DNA of 64,000 nt. It comes from Microbacterium testaceum StLB037. GTDB taxonomy: Bacteria; Actinomycetota; Actinomycetes; Actinomycetales; Microbacteriaceae. The position numbers were made by a program, and so were the translations under genes. Location of the stretch: the NCBI RefSeq assembly GCF_900104345.1, contig NZ_FNJN01000001.1, positions 558,001 to 622,000 of the forward strand. The letters are read 5' to 3'. Positions within the stretch are counted from its first letter, which is position 1. Every line of letters begins with the position of its first letter. Of the stretch, positions 51,280 through 61,900 are shown in pieces. The notes below the pieces were generated by a model. It was not told the origin of the DNA, did not search any database, and saw only the letters and a list, made by a program, of their open reading frames with translations.

Positions 51280-52686
51280 ATGATCAGACCCGACCTGAGC
51301 CTCCCCATCCCCGAGACCATCACCTCCGCGCACTTCATCGGCGTGGGGGGGTCGGGCATGTCCGGACTCGCCCGCATGTTCCTCGACCGCGGTATCCGGG
51401 TCTCCGGCTCCGACCGTTCCGACAGTGCCGCCCTGCGCGACCTCGCCGCCCGAGGTGCGACCGTGCACGTCGGGCACGACGCCGCCCACCTGGGCGACGC
51501 CGACACCGTCGTCCACACGGGTGCGATCTGGCCCGAGAACCCCGAGTTCGTCACCGCCAAAGAGCGCGGGCTGCACGTGATCCACCGCTCGCAGGCGCTG
51601 CACTGGCTCATCGGCGGTCGTCGCCTCGTCTCGGTCGCGGGTGCCCACGGCAAGACCACCTCGACCGGCATGATCGTGACCGCCCTGCGCGCCCTCGAGG
51701 TCGACCCGACCTTCGTCAACGGCGGTGTCATCGCCGACCTCGGCGCGTCCAGCGGAACCGGCTCCGACGACCTCGTCGTGATCGAGGCCGACGAGTCCGA
51801 CGGCACGTTCGAGCTCTACGACACCTCGGTCGCGCTCATCACCAACGTCGACCCCGACCACCTCGACCACTACGGCTCGCGCGACGCCTTCGACGCGGCC
51901 TTCGCCCGCTTCGCGAACGCGGCCCGCGAGGCCGTCGTGATCTCGGCCGACGATCCCGGCGCGCGTTCCGTGCGCGAGCGCATCACCCACGCGAACGTCG
52001 TCACGTTCGGCGAGGACGCCGCAGCCGACCTCCGCCTCAGCGGCATCCGCACCGACGGACCCGTCGCCTTCACCCTCTCCGCCGACGGCGAGAGCGTCGA
52101 CGTGCACCTGCGGGTGCCGGGCGCCCACAACGCGGTCAACGCCGCCGGCGCGGTCGCCGTGCTGCGCGTGCTCGGGCACTCGCTGTCCGATGCGGCACGC
52201 GCGGTCGAGGGCTTCGGCGGCACGGTCCGCCGTTTCGAGCTGCACGGCGTGCAGCAGGGCGTCAGCGTGTACGACGACTACGCGCACCACCCGACCGAGG
52301 TCGCCGCGGCGCTGTCCGCGGCGCGAACGGTCGTGGGCAAGGGGCGCATCATCGCGATCCAGCAGCCCCACACGTACTCGCGCACGCAGGAGATGTACCG
52401 CGAGTTCGCCGAGGTGCTCGAGTCGCACGCCGACCACACCGTCATGCTCGACGTGTACGGGGCCCGTGAAGACCCGGTGCCCGGGGTCACCGGAGAGCTC
52501 GTCAGCGGCGCGTTCGCCGATCCGTCCCACGTGCACTACGTCCCCGACTGGCAGGCGGCGGCCGATTACACGGCTCGGATCGCCCGACCGGGTGACTACG
52601 TCATCACCCTCGGGTGCGGCAACGTCTACCAGATCATCCCCCAGGTGCTCGAGGCGCTGTCCCGCACCGAGGCCGCGGCGGTCTGA
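51280..52686 (+). CDS. murC: UDP-N-acetylmuramate–amino acid ligase MurC
   Basis: 468 residues. It joins the first amino acid, L-Ala or in group B peptidoglycans Gly, to UDP-MurNAc. The N-terminal domain starts [21 protein letters not shown]; the ATP loop is [20 protein letters not shown]; further motifs are [24 protein letters not shown] and [15 protein letters not shown]. All are MurC-type. The choice between Ala and Gly cannot be read here. FtsQ follows after 2 nt. Confidence 0.97.
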   Translation: MIRPDLSLPIPETITSAHFIGVGGSGMSGLARMFLDRGIRVSGSDRSDSAALRDLAARGATVHVGHDAAHLGDADTVVHTGAIWPENPEFVTAKERGLHVIHRSQALHWLIGGRRLVSVAGAHGKTTSTGMIVTALRALEVDPTFVNGGVIADLGASSGTGSDDLVVIEADESDGTFELYDTSVALITNVDPDHLDHYGSRDAFDAAFARFANAAREAVVISADDPGARSVRERITHANVVTFGEDAAADLRLSGIRTDGPVAFTLSADGESVDVHLRVPGAHNAVNAAGAVAVLRVLGHSLSDAARAVEGFGGTVRRFELHGVQQGVSVYDDYAHHPTEVAAALSAARTVVGKGRIIAIQQPHTYSRTQEMYREFAEVLESHADHTVMLDVYGAREDPVPGVTGELVSGAFADPSHVHYVPDWQAAADYTARIARPGDYVITLGCGNVYQIIPQVLEALSRTEAAAV

Positions 52687-52688
52687 CC

Positions 52689-53621
52689 GTGGAGCGGCCG
52701 TCGCCCCTGCCGTCCTCGCCGGAGTCCGCTCGCCGTGCGAAGGCTGCTCGGGCCTCGATGCCCCGGCAGACGGCATCCGTCGACGAGACCTCCGCGGTCG
52801 ACACCCGCGCGCGTCCGCTCGACGGCGGCTTCGCCGCGGAGGATCCGGATGCCGGGGGAGCGGGGCTGCGCGATGTGTGGCGGGCCTCGCGGGCCCGGCG
52901 GCGGGCGCTCTCCGCGGAGGTGCGCCGCTTCACGGTGCGCCAGCGGCGTCGTCGGAACATCTGGATCGGTGTGATCTCGGCGTTCCTCGTCATGGGCCTC
53001 GGTACGGCGGGCGTGGCGTACAGCCCGCTCTTCGCCGTCGAGAAGATCGACGTGGTCGGCACCTCGCAGCTCGACCCGGCGGCGGTGTCCGCCGCCCTGG
53101 GCGACCAGGTCGGCGTCCCGCTCGCGATGGTCGACGACAGCGCCGTGAAGGCGGCGCTCGTGCGCTTCCCGCTCGTGGAGTCGTACACCCTCGAGGCGCG
53201 CCCGCCCCACGACCTCGTGGTGCGCATCGTCGAGCGGACCCCCATCGGCGCCATGCAGTCCGCGGCGGGTTTCACGGTGGTGGATGCCGCCGGGGTGGCG
53301 CTGTCGACGACGCCCGACGCCCCCGCCGGTCAGCCCGTGCTCGACATCGCCGGCGGAACGGATTCGACGGCCTTCCGCGCCGCGGGTCGCGTGGTGCGCT
53401 CCCTGCCGGATGCCGTGCGGGCGCAGGTGACGGCCGTATCGGCCTCGACGCCCGACGACGTGACGCTGACGCTCGGCGCGTCGGGGTCGAAGGTCGTGTG
53501 GGGGAGCGCCGACCGCTCGGCCGAGAAGGCGGTGGTGCTCGACCGCCTGATGCAGAAGAGCCCGCCGGACAAGGCCAAGGAGTACGACGTGACGTCGCCC
53601 GAGGCGGGCGTCGTCCGCTGA
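52689..53621 (+). CDS. ftsQ: Division protein FtsQ
   Basis: 310 residues. The long cytoplasmic N-terminus (about 95 residues, Ser/Ala/Arg-rich) is typical of actinobacteria. One membrane helix (WIGVISAFLVMGLGTAGVAY) leads to a POTRA domain (FAVEKIDVVGTSQLDPAAVSAALGDQVG, then FPLVESYTLEARPPHDLVVRIVERTP) and the FtsQ beta domain. It scaffolds FtsL and FtsB at the septum. The GTG start is 2 nt after the murC stop. It ends 151 nt before ftsZ, a gap with an AT-rich regulatory island. Confidence 0.94.
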   Translation: MERPSPLPSSPESARRAKAARASMPRQTASVDETSAVDTRARPLDGGFAAEDPDAGGAGLRDVWRASRARRRALSAEVRRFTVRQRRRRNIWIGVISAFLVMGLGTAGVAYSPLFAVEKIDVVGTSQLDPAAVSAALGDQVGVPLAMVDDSAVKAALVRFPLVESYTLEARPPHDLVVRIVERTPIGAMQSAAGFTVVDAAGVALSTTPDAPAGQPVLDIAGGTDSTAFRAAGRVVRSLPDAVRAQVTAVSASTPDDVTLTLGASGSKVVWGSADRSAEKAVVLDRLMQKSPPDKAKEYDVTSPEAGVVR

Positions 53622-53695
53622 TCTTCGAGGCGATGTTCCAACACGCCGCGTGTCGGGCGGGCGGGGTCGGATCCGCCGCCTACCTTCGAGCTAAG

Positions 53696-53741
53696 GAATT
53701 GCATACCGGGCAATTCTTTAACCCTCAACATGAGGTTTAAA
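53696..53741 (+). promoter_or_regulatory. AT-rich ftsZ control region with two inverted repeats
   Basis: GAATTGC (53696–53702) and GCAATTC (53710–53716) are a perfect 7-bp inverted repeat; TTTAACCCTC (53717–53726) and GAGGTTTAAA (53732–53741) follow at once with one mismatch. This is the only strongly AT-rich site of the dcw cluster, 30–80 nt before ftsZ. It fits an operator for a dimeric regulator such as FtsR. A single -35/-10 pair could not be settled. Confidence 0.5.
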
Positions 53742-53772
53742 GTTTCGGGTTCGGGGACAAACGGAGGCCGGC

Positions 53773-54960
53773 ATGAGCCACAACCAGAACTACCTCGCCG
53801 TGATCAAGGTCGTCGGTGTGGGCGGGGGCGGCGTCAACGCTGTCAACCGCATGATCGAGCTCGGCCTTCGCGGCGTGGAGTTCATCGCGATCAACACCGA
53901 CGCGCAGGCGCTGCTGATGAGCGACGCCGACGTCAAGCTCGACGTCGGTCGTGAGCTCACCCGCGGCCTCGGCGCCGGCGCCGATCCCGAGGTCGGCCGA
54001 CGCGCCGCCGAGGATCACGCCGAAGAGATCGAAGAGGCGCTCCGCGGCGCCGACATGGTCTTCGTCACAGCGGGTGAGGGCGGCGGAACCGGCACCGGCG
54101 GCGCCCCCGTCGTCGCCAAGATCGCCAAGTCGATCGGCGCCCTGACCATCGGTGTCGTGACCAAGCCCTTCTCGTTCGAGGGCCGTCGTCGCCAGAGCCA
54201 GGCCGAGGGCGGGGTGCAGCGCCTGAAAGAAGAGGTCGACACCCTCATCGTCGTCCCGAACGACCGCCTGCTCGAGATCAGCGACCGCGGCATCTCGATG
54301 ATCGAGGCGTTCGCCACGGCCGACCAGGTGCTGCTCGCCGGTGTCCAGGGCATCACCGACCTCATCACGACCCCCGGTCTCATCAACCTCGACTTCGCCG
54401 ACGTCAAGTCGGTCATGCAGGGGGCAGGCTCCGCACTCATGGGCATCGGCTCGTCCCGCGGCGCCGACCGTGCGATCAAGGCCGCCGAGCTCGCCGTCGA
54501 GTCCCCGCTCCTCGAGGCCTCGATCGAGGGTGCGCACGGCGTGCTGCTGTCGATCCAGGGTGGCTCGAACCTCGGCATCTTCGAGATCAACGACGCCGCC
54601 CAGCTGGTGAAGGAGGCCGCGCACCCCGAGGCCAACATCATCTTCGGTACGGTCATCGACGACACGCTCGGCGACGAGGTGCGGGTCACCGTCATCGCCG
54701 CCGGTTTCGATGGGGGAGAGCCCTCGCTTCGGATCGACGCGGTCGGCGCCCAGCGCCCGGTCTCGGCGCCCGTCGTGCCCGTCATCCCCGCCGACGACGT
54801 CGCCCGCGACCTCGACGCGGCCGAGGAGCAGAAGGCGGCGACCGAGCGCGCGCCCGAGCGTCGCCCCGAGCCGGCACCCGTCACGGCCCGCGTGCCCGAG
54901 ACCTCGTACGACGGCGGCTACGCCGACGACGACCTCGACGTGCCCGACTTCCTGAAGTAA
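53773..54960 (+). CDS. ftsZ: Cell division GTPase FtsZ
   Basis: 395 residues. It polymerises at midcell to form the Z ring. The GTP-binding part has [16 protein letters not shown], the tubulin signature [16 protein letters not shown] and the synergy loop residues in [23 protein letters not shown] variable Glu/Pro-rich linker (about 320–385) ends in the conserved C-terminal peptide [10 protein letters not shown] that binds SepF. The ribosome site CGGAGG is 6 nt before the ATG. A hairpin terminator follows. Confidence 0.98.
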   Translation: MSHNQNYLAVIKVVGVGGGGVNAVNRMIELGLRGVEFIAINTDAQALLMSDADVKLDVGRELTRGLGAGADPEVGRRAAEDHAEEIEEALRGADMVFVTAGEGGGTGTGGAPVVAKIAKSIGALTIGVVTKPFSFEGRRRQSQAEGGVQRLKEEVDTLIVVPNDRLLEISDRGISMIEAFATADQVLLAGVQGITDLITTPGLINLDFADVKSVMQGAGSALMGIGSSRGADRAIKAAELAVESPLLEASIEGAHGVLLSIQGGSNLGIFEINDAAQLVKEAAHPEANIIFGTVIDDTLGDEVRVTVIAAGFDGGEPSLRIDAVGAQRPVSAPVVPVIPADDVARDLDAAEEQKAATERAPERRPEPAPVTARVPETSYDGGYADDDLDVPDFLK

Positions 54961-54971
54961 GAACCAACGGT

Positions 54972-55013
54972 ACGACGAGCGGGTCCGGTGTCCACCGGGC
55001 CCGCTCTCGTCGT
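54972..55013 (+). terminator. Hairpin after ftsZ
   Basis: Arms 54972–54989 and 54994–55013 pair over GAGCGGG/CCCGCTC and CCGGT/ACCGG with a GTCC loop. It ends 12 nt before the yggS start, so some read-through is likely. Confidence 0.65.
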
Positions 55014-55025
55014 CGAAGGAGCAGC

Positions 55026-55712
55026 ATGGACACCGCCCTTGCCGAGCGACTCGCCGCCGTCGACGAGCGCATCCGAGACGCCGCCCGCGCCGCGCACCGC
55101 GACCCCGGCGAGATCACCCGCATCGTGGTCACGAAATTCCACCCGGCATCCCTCGTCACCGAACTGCACGCGCTGGGAGTCCGGCACGTGGGCGAGAACC
55201 GGCAACAGGAACTCACGGCCAAACGCGCGGAGCTCGACGGGCTCGCGGATCTCACCTGGCACTTCATCGGCCAGGCCCAGACCAACAAGGCGCGCGCGGT
55301 GCGGGCGGGAGCGGATGCCGTTCACTCGGTCGACCGATCCCGCATCGCCGACGCGCTGCACGCCGCCGGCGCCGAGGGCGACCTCCTCGACGTCCTCGTG
55401 CAGGTGAACCTCACCGACGACCCCGGTCGCGGGGGAGTCGTCCCCGACGCCGTCGAAGAACTGGCCGCCCACGTGGCGGGGCTGTCGACCCTGCGGCTGC
55501 GCGGGGTGATGGCCGTCGCTCCACTCGACGAAGAACCCGCTCGCGCGTTCGAGCGACTGCACCGTTGCGCCGACGCGGTGCGCTCCGTCGTCCCCGACGC
55601 GCGGTGGATCTCGGCGGGCATGACCGGCGATTTCCCCGAGGCGATCGCAATGGGCGCGACACACCTGCGGATCGGCTCCGCAATCACGGGCCCGAGGCCC
55701 CCGCGCGACTAG
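55026..55712 (+). CDS. YggS-family pyridoxal phosphate homeostasis protein
   Basis: 228 residues. A single-domain PLP-binding TIM barrel like YggS/PROSC, which buffers free PLP and has no known enzymatic activity. The PLP lysine is in [11 protein letters not shown] (near residue 38), and [13 protein letters not shown] and [12 protein letters not shown] are typical. It stands between ftsZ and sepF in nearly all actinobacteria, but its link to division is unclear. Confidence 0.94.
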   Translation: MDTALAERLAAVDERIRDAARAAHRDPGEITRIVVTKFHPASLVTELHALGVRHVGENRQQELTAKRAELDGLADLTWHFIGQAQTNKARAVRAGADAVHSVDRSRIADALHAAGAEGDLLDVLVQVNLTDDPGRGGVVPDAVEELAAHVAGLSTLRLRGVMAVAPLDEEPARAFERLHRCADAVRSVVPDARWISAGMTGDFPEAIAMGATHLRIGSAITGPRPPRD

Positions 55713-55743
55713 CCTCGGACCAGACGAGCGAACGGAGGATGCG

Positions 55744-56214
55744 ATGTCGAACCCCCTCAAGAAGACGATGGTGTACCTGGGCCTCGCCGACGAGGAAGAT
55801 ACCTATGAGGAGACGGCGCCGCAGCCCATCGCGCGCAAGCAGCCCACAGCTGCTGCTCCCCTCGAGAAGGCCGCGCCGGTGACCCCCCTGCACCGTCCCG
55901 CCGTGGTGCGCCAGCCCGCGGCCGGACCCGTGAGTGAGATCCTCACGGTGCACCCCAAGCAGTATCGCGACGCGCAGACGATCGCCGAGAACTTCCGCGA
56001 GGGAATCCCGGTCATCATCAACCTGTCGCAGATGAGCGACGCCGACGCGCGTCGCCTGATCGACTTCGCGAGCGGACTCTCGCTCGGGCTGTACGGACGC
56101 ATCGAGCGGGTGACGAGCAAGGTGTTCCTGCTCTCGCCCGAGAACATCGCCGTCTCCGGCGACGGTGCGATCGCGCAGGCCGATCCCGAGGCTGCGCCCT
56201 TCGCGTCCCAGTAA
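55744..56214 (+). CDS. sepF: Cell division protein SepF
   Basis: 156 residues. An amphipathic N-terminal membrane-binding helix ([19 protein letters not shown]), a Pro/Ala-rich linker and the SepF fold ([51 protein letters not shown], about 68–120). SepF tethers FtsZ to the membrane and replaces FtsA, which actinobacteria lack. A TAGCCT box lies 29 nt upstream in the end of yggS, with a GGAGG ribosome site. YggT follows after 2 nt. Confidence 0.95.
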   Translation: MSNPLKKTMVYLGLADEEDTYEETAPQPIARKQPTAAAPLEKAAPVTPLHRPAVVRQPAAGPVSEILTVHPKQYRDAQTIAENFREGIPVIINLSQMSDADARRLIDFASGLSLGLYGRIERVTSKVFLLSPENIAVSGDGAIAQADPEAAPFASQ

Positions 56215-56216
56215 CA

Positions 56217-56519
56217 GTGGCCGTTCTGAGCCTCGTCGGCTCCATCCTCAGTGCGGTCCTGTTCATCTTCATCGTGCTGCTTCTCGCGCGCCTCGTGCTC
56301 GAGTACATCCCGATGTTCAACCGGGAGTGGCGCCCTCGCGGCGTCACCCTCGTGTTGGCAGAGATCGTCTACACCGTGACGGACCCGCCCATCAAGCTGA
56401 TCCGTCGTTTCATCCCCCCCCTGCGCATCGGGGGGATCGCGATCGATTTCGGTTTCGCGATCGTGATGTTCGTCTGCTTCATGCTGTTGAGCGTGACGCG
56501 GTCCCTCGCGGCCGTGTGA
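56217..56519 (+). CDS. YggT-family membrane protein
   Basis: 100 residues with two hydrophobic helices (LVGSILSAVLFIFIVLLLARLVLEYI and IAIDFGFAIVMFVCFMLLSV) and the conserved PPIKLIRRFIPPLRIGGIAIDFGF. The family helps resist osmotic shock and is often beside sepF. GTG start 2 nt after sepF, so it is translationally linked. Confidence 0.9.
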   Translation: MAVLSLVGSILSAVLFIFIVLLLARLVLEYIPMFNREWRPRGVTLVLAEIVYTVTDPPIKLIRRFIPPLRIGGIAIDFGFAIVMFVCFMLLSVTRSLAAV

Positions 56520-56652
56520 CGCCCCGCCGCCGCTTCTTCACCCGTGATCTTCGACACCGGCGGAGGGCGGCGGCTATGCTGTTCCGAAGCGGTACGCCCC
56601 GGTGCGACACCCCCACAGTTCCGACATCAGAGCTCTCGAAAGAGGAAACACC

Positions 56653-57273
56653 ATGGCACTGACCCCCGATGACGTCGTCACCAAGCAGTTCCAGCACGTG
56701 CGCTTCAAGGAGGGTTTCGACCCCGACGAGGTCGACGACTTCCTCGACGAGATCGTCGTCGAGTGGCGCAAGACGATCGCCGAGAACGAAGAGCTGAAGA
56801 CCAAGCTCGCGGCGTACGAGTCCGGCGGGGCCGCTCCGGCCGCCGCCGAAGCCCCCGCCGAGGCCCCCAAGGTCGAAGAGCCGGTCGTCGCCGAGACGCC
56901 CGCTCCGGCACCCGTCGCCTCCACCCCGTCGCACGACGCCGAGCCCGCCGCCCAGAGCGCCGGCATCATCGAGCTCGCGCAGCGTCTGCACGACGAGCAC
57001 GTCGCCGAGGGTAAGGCCCAGCGCGACCAGCTCATCGGCGAGGCGCAGGCCCAGGCGGCATCCATCGTCGCCGAGGCCGAGCAGAAGGGCCGCGAAGAGC
57101 GCGCCCGTCTCGAGAAGGAGCGCACCACGCTCGAGGGTCGCATCACCGAGCTGCGCAACTTCGAGCGCGACTACCGCTCGCAGCTGCGTTCGTACATCGA
57201 GGGTCAGCTCCGCGACCTCGACACCACCGCGACGTCCTCGGGCTCGACGCCGGTGTCGGCGATCGGTCTGTAG
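56653..57273 (+). CDS. wag31: Polar growth protein DivIVA/Wag31
   Basis: 206 residues. The lipid-binding N-terminus MALTPDDVVTKQFQHVRFKEGFDPDEVDDFLDEIVVEW is the DivIVA signature. A linker rich in Ala and Pro (about 55–105) is followed by a long coiled coil (LIGEAQAQAASIVAEAEQKGREERARLEKERTTLE). It marks curved membrane at cell poles and directs wall synthesis; in mycobacteria it is phosphorylated by Ser/Thr kinases. The ATG has AGAGGAAA before it; a likely -10 box TATGCT is at 56574–56579. Confidence 0.96.
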   Translation: MALTPDDVVTKQFQHVRFKEGFDPDEVDDFLDEIVVEWRKTIAENEELKTKLAAYESGGAAPAAAEAPAEAPKVEEPVVAETPAPAPVASTPSHDAEPAAQSAGIIELAQRLHDEHVAEGKAQRDQLIGEAQAQAASIVAEAEQKGREERARLEKERTTLEGRITELRNFERDYRSQLRSYIEGQLRDLDTTATSSGSTPVSAIGL

Positions 57274-57282
57274 GCCGACTCT

Positions 57283-57867
57283 TTGCGCAGTCGACCTCCT
57301 CTGCGTACGGCGGCGGCCGGCGTCACCATCGCGATTCTCGCGGTGCTGGTGCTGGCCGCCGACCAGTTTGCGAAGAACGCCGCGATCGCCGCTCTCCCCT
57401 CGGAGCGCGTGGTCCCGATCATCGGCGACTTCCTGCAGTTCTATCTCGTCCGTAACCCCGGTGCGGCGTTCTCGCTCGGCGAGGGCGTCACGTGGGTGTT
57501 CACGATCGCCCTCGCGGTCGTCGCGTGCGTGATCGTCTACCTCGGCGTCCGTCGCGTGCGTTCGCGTCTGTGGGCAGTCGTTCTGGGGCTGCTCCTCGGC
57601 GGTGTGCTGGGCAACCTCACCGACCGCCTCATCCGCGAACCCGGCTTCCCCGTGGGGCACGTCGTGGACTTCATCTCGACACCCTGGATGATGCCCGCGA
57701 TCTACAACGTCGCCGACATGTTCATCGTCACGATGATGATCTCGGTGGCGGTCCTCGTGCTGTTCGGGCTGAAGCTCGACGGCTCGCGCGAGACCAAGGC
57801 GTCCCGAGCCGCGGCGGAGTCCGCCGACGGCGCGGTCGATGCTCCGGCCGACCCGGGCGCCCGCTGA
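57283..57867 (+). CDS. lspA: Lipoprotein signal peptidase LspA
   Basis: 194 residues and four membrane helices. It cleaves the signal peptide of lipoproteins after lipidation. The catalytic aspartates are in [10 protein letters not shown] (Asp129) and YNVADMFI (Asp145); [13 protein letters not shown] and [11 protein letters not shown] are family motifs. The tail after residue 175 is Ala/Glu-rich. The start is a TTG at 57283, 9 nt after the divIVA stop; as no ribosome site is clear, a nearby alternative is possible. The RluD-type gene follows after 1 nt. Confidence 0.93.
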   Translation: MRSRPPLRTAAAGVTIAILAVLVLAADQFAKNAAIAALPSERVVPIIGDFLQFYLVRNPGAAFSLGEGVTWVFTIALAVVACVIVYLGVRRVRSRLWAVVLGLLLGGVLGNLTDRLIREPGFPVGHVVDFISTPWMMPAIYNVADMFIVTMMISVAVLVLFGLKLDGSRETKASRAAAESADGAVDAPADPGAR

Positions 57868-57868
57868 C

Positions 57869-58792
57869 ATGGAGTCGCGGAGCCTGCCCGTCCCCGACGG
57901 GCTCGACGGGACGCGTATCGACCAGGGTCTGGCCAAGATGCTCGGGTTCTCCCGCACGTTCGCGGCCGAGGTCGCCGACGCGGGCGGGGTGAGCGTCGAC
58001 GGTCGGGTGGCCGGGCGCTCCGATCGTCTGCGCGCCGGCACCTGGCTGAACGTCGAGTGGGAGCCCAAGCGCGAACCCGAGATCGTGCCGGTCGCGGTCC
58101 CCGACCTCGGGATCGTGCACGACGACGACGACATCGTCGTGGTCGACAAGCCCGCGGGCGTCGCCGCGCACCCCTCTGTGGGGTGGGACGGTCCGACCGT
58201 GCTCGGGGCCCTCGCCGCGGCCGGATTCCGCATCGCCACGAGCGGCCCCGCCGAGCGGCGCGGCGTCGTGCACCGCCTCGACGCGGGGACGAGCGGGCTC
58301 ATGGTGGTCGCCAAGACCGAGCGCGCGTACACGCTGCTCAAGAGCGCCTTCAAAGAGCGCGAGGTCGACAAGATCTACCACGCTGTCGTGCAGGGGCACC
58401 CGGACCCGCTCGCCGGCACCATCGACGCGCCGATCGGGCGGCATCCGCACCACTCGTGGAAGTTCGCCGTGACCCCGGACGGCAAGGACTCGGTGACCCA
58501 CTACGAGACGCTCGAGGCCTTCCCTCGCGCCTCTCTGCTCGAGATCCACCTCGAGACCGGCCGCACTCATCAGATCCGCGTGCACATGGCGGCGCACCGC
58601 CACCCCTGCGCCGGAGACCCGCTGTACGGCGCGGACCCGACCCTGTCCGCACGCCTCGGGCTGACGCGGCAGTGGCTGCACGCGCATCGCCTGGCGTTCA
58701 CGCACCCCGGCACGGGGGAATGGGTCGAGTTCGAATCGCCCTACCCGGCGGATCTGGCGCACGCCCTCGAGCTGCTCGGCGACGGGGCCTGA
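57869..58792 (+). CDS. RluD-type ribosomal RNA pseudouridine synthase
   Basis: 307 residues. An N-terminal S4 domain ([33 protein letters not shown]) and the RluA-type catalytic domain with [16 protein letters not shown] (catalytic Asp138), [15 protein letters not shown] and [19 protein letters not shown]. It converts uridines of 23S rRNA to pseudouridine; the exact sites cannot be told. The ATG at 57869 is 1 nt after lspA, a common pair. Confidence 0.93.
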   Translation: MESRSLPVPDGLDGTRIDQGLAKMLGFSRTFAAEVADAGGVSVDGRVAGRSDRLRAGTWLNVEWEPKREPEIVPVAVPDLGIVHDDDDIVVVDKPAGVAAHPSVGWDGPTVLGALAAAGFRIATSGPAERRGVVHRLDAGTSGLMVVAKTERAYTLLKSAFKEREVDKIYHAVVQGHPDPLAGTIDAPIGRHPHHSWKFAVTPDGKDSVTHYETLEAFPRASLLEIHLETGRTHQIRVHMAAHRHPCAGDPLYGADPTLSARLGLTRQWLHAHRLAFTHPGTGEWVEFESPYPADLAHALELLGDGA

Positions 58793-58910
58793 GGGCGCCC
58801 CTCCGCGACGATCGGCGGAGGGGATGCCACCACCCGGCGACGCGCCCGGGTCGGCGCGTCGAACTGGGCGCGGGCTGCGAACTTCAGCGGTCGATGTCGG
58901 AGGCCGAACG

Positions 58911-58916
58911 TAGACT
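58911..58916 (+). promoter_or_regulatory. Predicted -10 box for leaderless dnaE mRNA
   Basis: TAGACT, 6 nt before the GTG at 58923. The gap 58793–58910 shows no other site. Confidence 0.55.
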
Positions 58917-58922
58917 CGACCC

Positions 58923-61900
58923 GTGGCAGCTGACTCCTTCGTTCACCTTCACGTGCACAGCGAGTATTCGATGCTCGATGGCGCGGCCCGCATCGGTCCG
59001 ATGGTCCAAGAGGCCGTCAAACAGGGCATGCCGGCCATCGCCGTGACCGACCACGGCAACACGTTCGCGGCCTACGAGTTCTACAAGACGGCGAAAGACG
59101 CCGGCATCAAGCCGATCATCGGCATCGAGGCCTACGTCACCCCCGGAACCCACCGTTCCGACAAGACCCGTGTCCGCTGGGGTACTCCCGAGCAGCAGAG
59201 CGACGACGTCTCGGGTTCGGGCGCGTACACGCACATGACCCTGCTGTCCGAGACCACGCAGGGCATGCACAACCTCTTCCGCCTGTCGTCCAAGGCGAGC
59301 ATGGAGGGCTACTACTTCAAGCCCCGCATGGACCGCGAACTGCTGCAGACCTACAGCAAGGGCCTGATCGCGACGACCGGGTGTCCCTCGGGCGAAGTGC
59401 AGACGCGTCTGCGCCTCGGGCAGTACGAGGCCGCCCGGGCCGCCGCCGCCGAGTTCCAGGACATCTTCGGCAAAGACAACTACTTCGCCGAGATCATGGA
59501 CCACGGTCTGTCGATCGAGCGGCGCGTCATGGGCGACCTGCTGAAGCTGTCGAAAGATCTCGGCATCCCGTTGCTCGGCACGAACGACCTCCACTACACG
59601 CACCAGCACGACGCGACGAGTCACGCCGCCCTGTTGTGCGTGCAGTCGGGCTCGACGCTCGACGACCCGAAGCGCTTCAAGTTCGACGGCGACGGTTACT
59701 ACGTCAAGTCACCCGCCGAGATGCGCCAGGTGTTCCGCGACCACCCCGAGGCGTGCGACAACACGCTGCTGATCGCCGAGCGCTGCGACGTCGAGTTCGA
59801 CACCTCCGCCAACTACATGCCGCGGTTCCCCGTCCCCGAGGGCGAGACCGAGGGCAGCTGGATGATCAAAGAGGTCGAGAACGGCCTCAACGACCGGTAC
59901 CCCGGGGGCATCCCCGACGCGGTGCGCAAGCAGGCCGAGTACGAGACCGACGTCATCCTGCAGATGGGGTTCCCGGGCTACTTCCTCGTGGTCGCCGATT
60001 TCATCAACTGGGCCAAGGACAACGGGATCCGCGTGGGTCCTGGCCGAGGCTCGGGTGCCGGGTCGATGGTCGCGTACGCGATGAAGATCACCGACCTCGA
60101 CCCCCTGCAGCACGGCCTGATCTTCGAGCGGTTCCTCAACCCCGACCGCGTCTCCATGCCCGACTTCGACGTCGACTTCGACGACCGTCGCCGCGGCGAG
60201 GTCATCCAGTACGTCACCGAGAAGTACGGCGACGAGCGCGTCGCGCAGATCGTGACGTACGGCACGATCAAGGCCAAGCAGGCCCTGAAGGACGCCGGTC
60301 GCGTGCTGGGCTTCCCCTTCAGCATGGGCGACCGCCTCACCAAGGCCATGCCCCCGGCCGTGATGGGCAAGGACATGCCGCTCGACGGCATGTTCAACCC
60401 CGAGCACCCGCGGTACAAAGAGGCGAGCGAGTTCCGCACCCTCATCGAGACCGACGCCGAGGCCAAGACGGTGTTCGACACCGCCCTCGGGCTCGAGAAC
60501 CTGAAGCGCCAGTGGGGCGTGCACGCCGCAGGCGTCATCATGTCGAGCGAGCCGCTGATCGACATCATCCCGATCATGCGCCGCGAGCAGGACGGCCAGA
60601 TCGTCACGCAGTTCGACTACCCGGCATGCGAGTCGCTCGGTCTGATCAAGATGGACTTCCTGGGGCTGCGCAACCTCACGATCATCAACGACGCGCTCGA
60701 CAACATCGAGGCCAACCGCGGCCACCCCCTCGTGCTCGAAGACCTCGACCTCGACGACGCGGCGTCGTACGAGCTGCTCGCGCGCGGAGACACGCTCGGG
60801 GTGTTCCAGCTCGACGGCGGGCCCATGCGCTCGCTCCTGCGCCTCATGAGACCCGACAACTTCGAGGACATCTCGGCGGTGCTCGCGCTCTACCGCCCGG
60901 GCCCGATGGGCGTGAACTCGCACATCAACTACGCGCTGCGCAAGAACAAGCAGCAGGAGATCGAGCCGATCCACCCCGAGCTCGAAGAGCCTCTCGCCGA
61001 CATCCTCGACACCACCTACGGCCTGATCGTCTACCAGGAGCAGGTGATGGCGGTCGCCCAGCGCGTCGCCGGGTACACCCTCGGTCAGGCCGACCTCTTG
61101 CGTCGCGCGATGGGTAAGAAGAAGAAGAGCGAGCTCGACAAGCAGAAAGAGATCTTCTTCGGCGGTATGACCGAGCGCGGGTTCGGCGACGTCGCGCAGC
61201 AGACGCTCTGGAAGGTGCTCGAGTCGTTCGCCGACTACGCCTTCAACAAGGCGCACACCGCGGCCTACGGGCTCGTGTCGTACTGGACGGCCTACCTCAA
61301 GGCGCACTACCCGGCCGAGTACATGGCCGCCCTGCTCACGAGCGTCGGGGACTCGAAGGACAAGATGGCGGTCTACCTCAACGAGTGCCGCCGCATGGGC
61401 ATCAAGGTGCTCCCGCCCGACGTCAACGAGTCGATCCGGTACTTCGCGGCCGTCGGCGAAGACATCCGCTTCGGCCTCGGCGCCGTCCGCAACGTGGGCA
61501 CCAACGTCGTCGACGGGATCGTGGCGTCACGGCAAGAGGCCAAGTACACGTCGTTCCACGACTTCCTCGCGAAGGTCCCCGCGCACGCGGCGAACAAGCG
61601 CACCGTCGAGTCGCTCATCAAGGCCGGGGCGTTCGATTCGCTCGGGTCCACGCGCCGTGCGCTCATCGAGGTGCACGAAGACGCCTGCGAGGGCGCCGTG
61701 ATCGACAAGAAGCGCGAGGCGAACGGCGAGGTCGGCTTCGACTTCGACTCGCTGTGGGACGAACCCCAACAGGTCGTCAAGGTGCCCGAACGGCCCGAGT
61801 GGACCAAGAAGGACAAATTGGCGTTCGAGCGAGAGATGCTCGGCCTGTACGTGTCCGACCACCCGTTGGCCGGTCTCGAGGTGCCCCTCGCGAAGCACGC

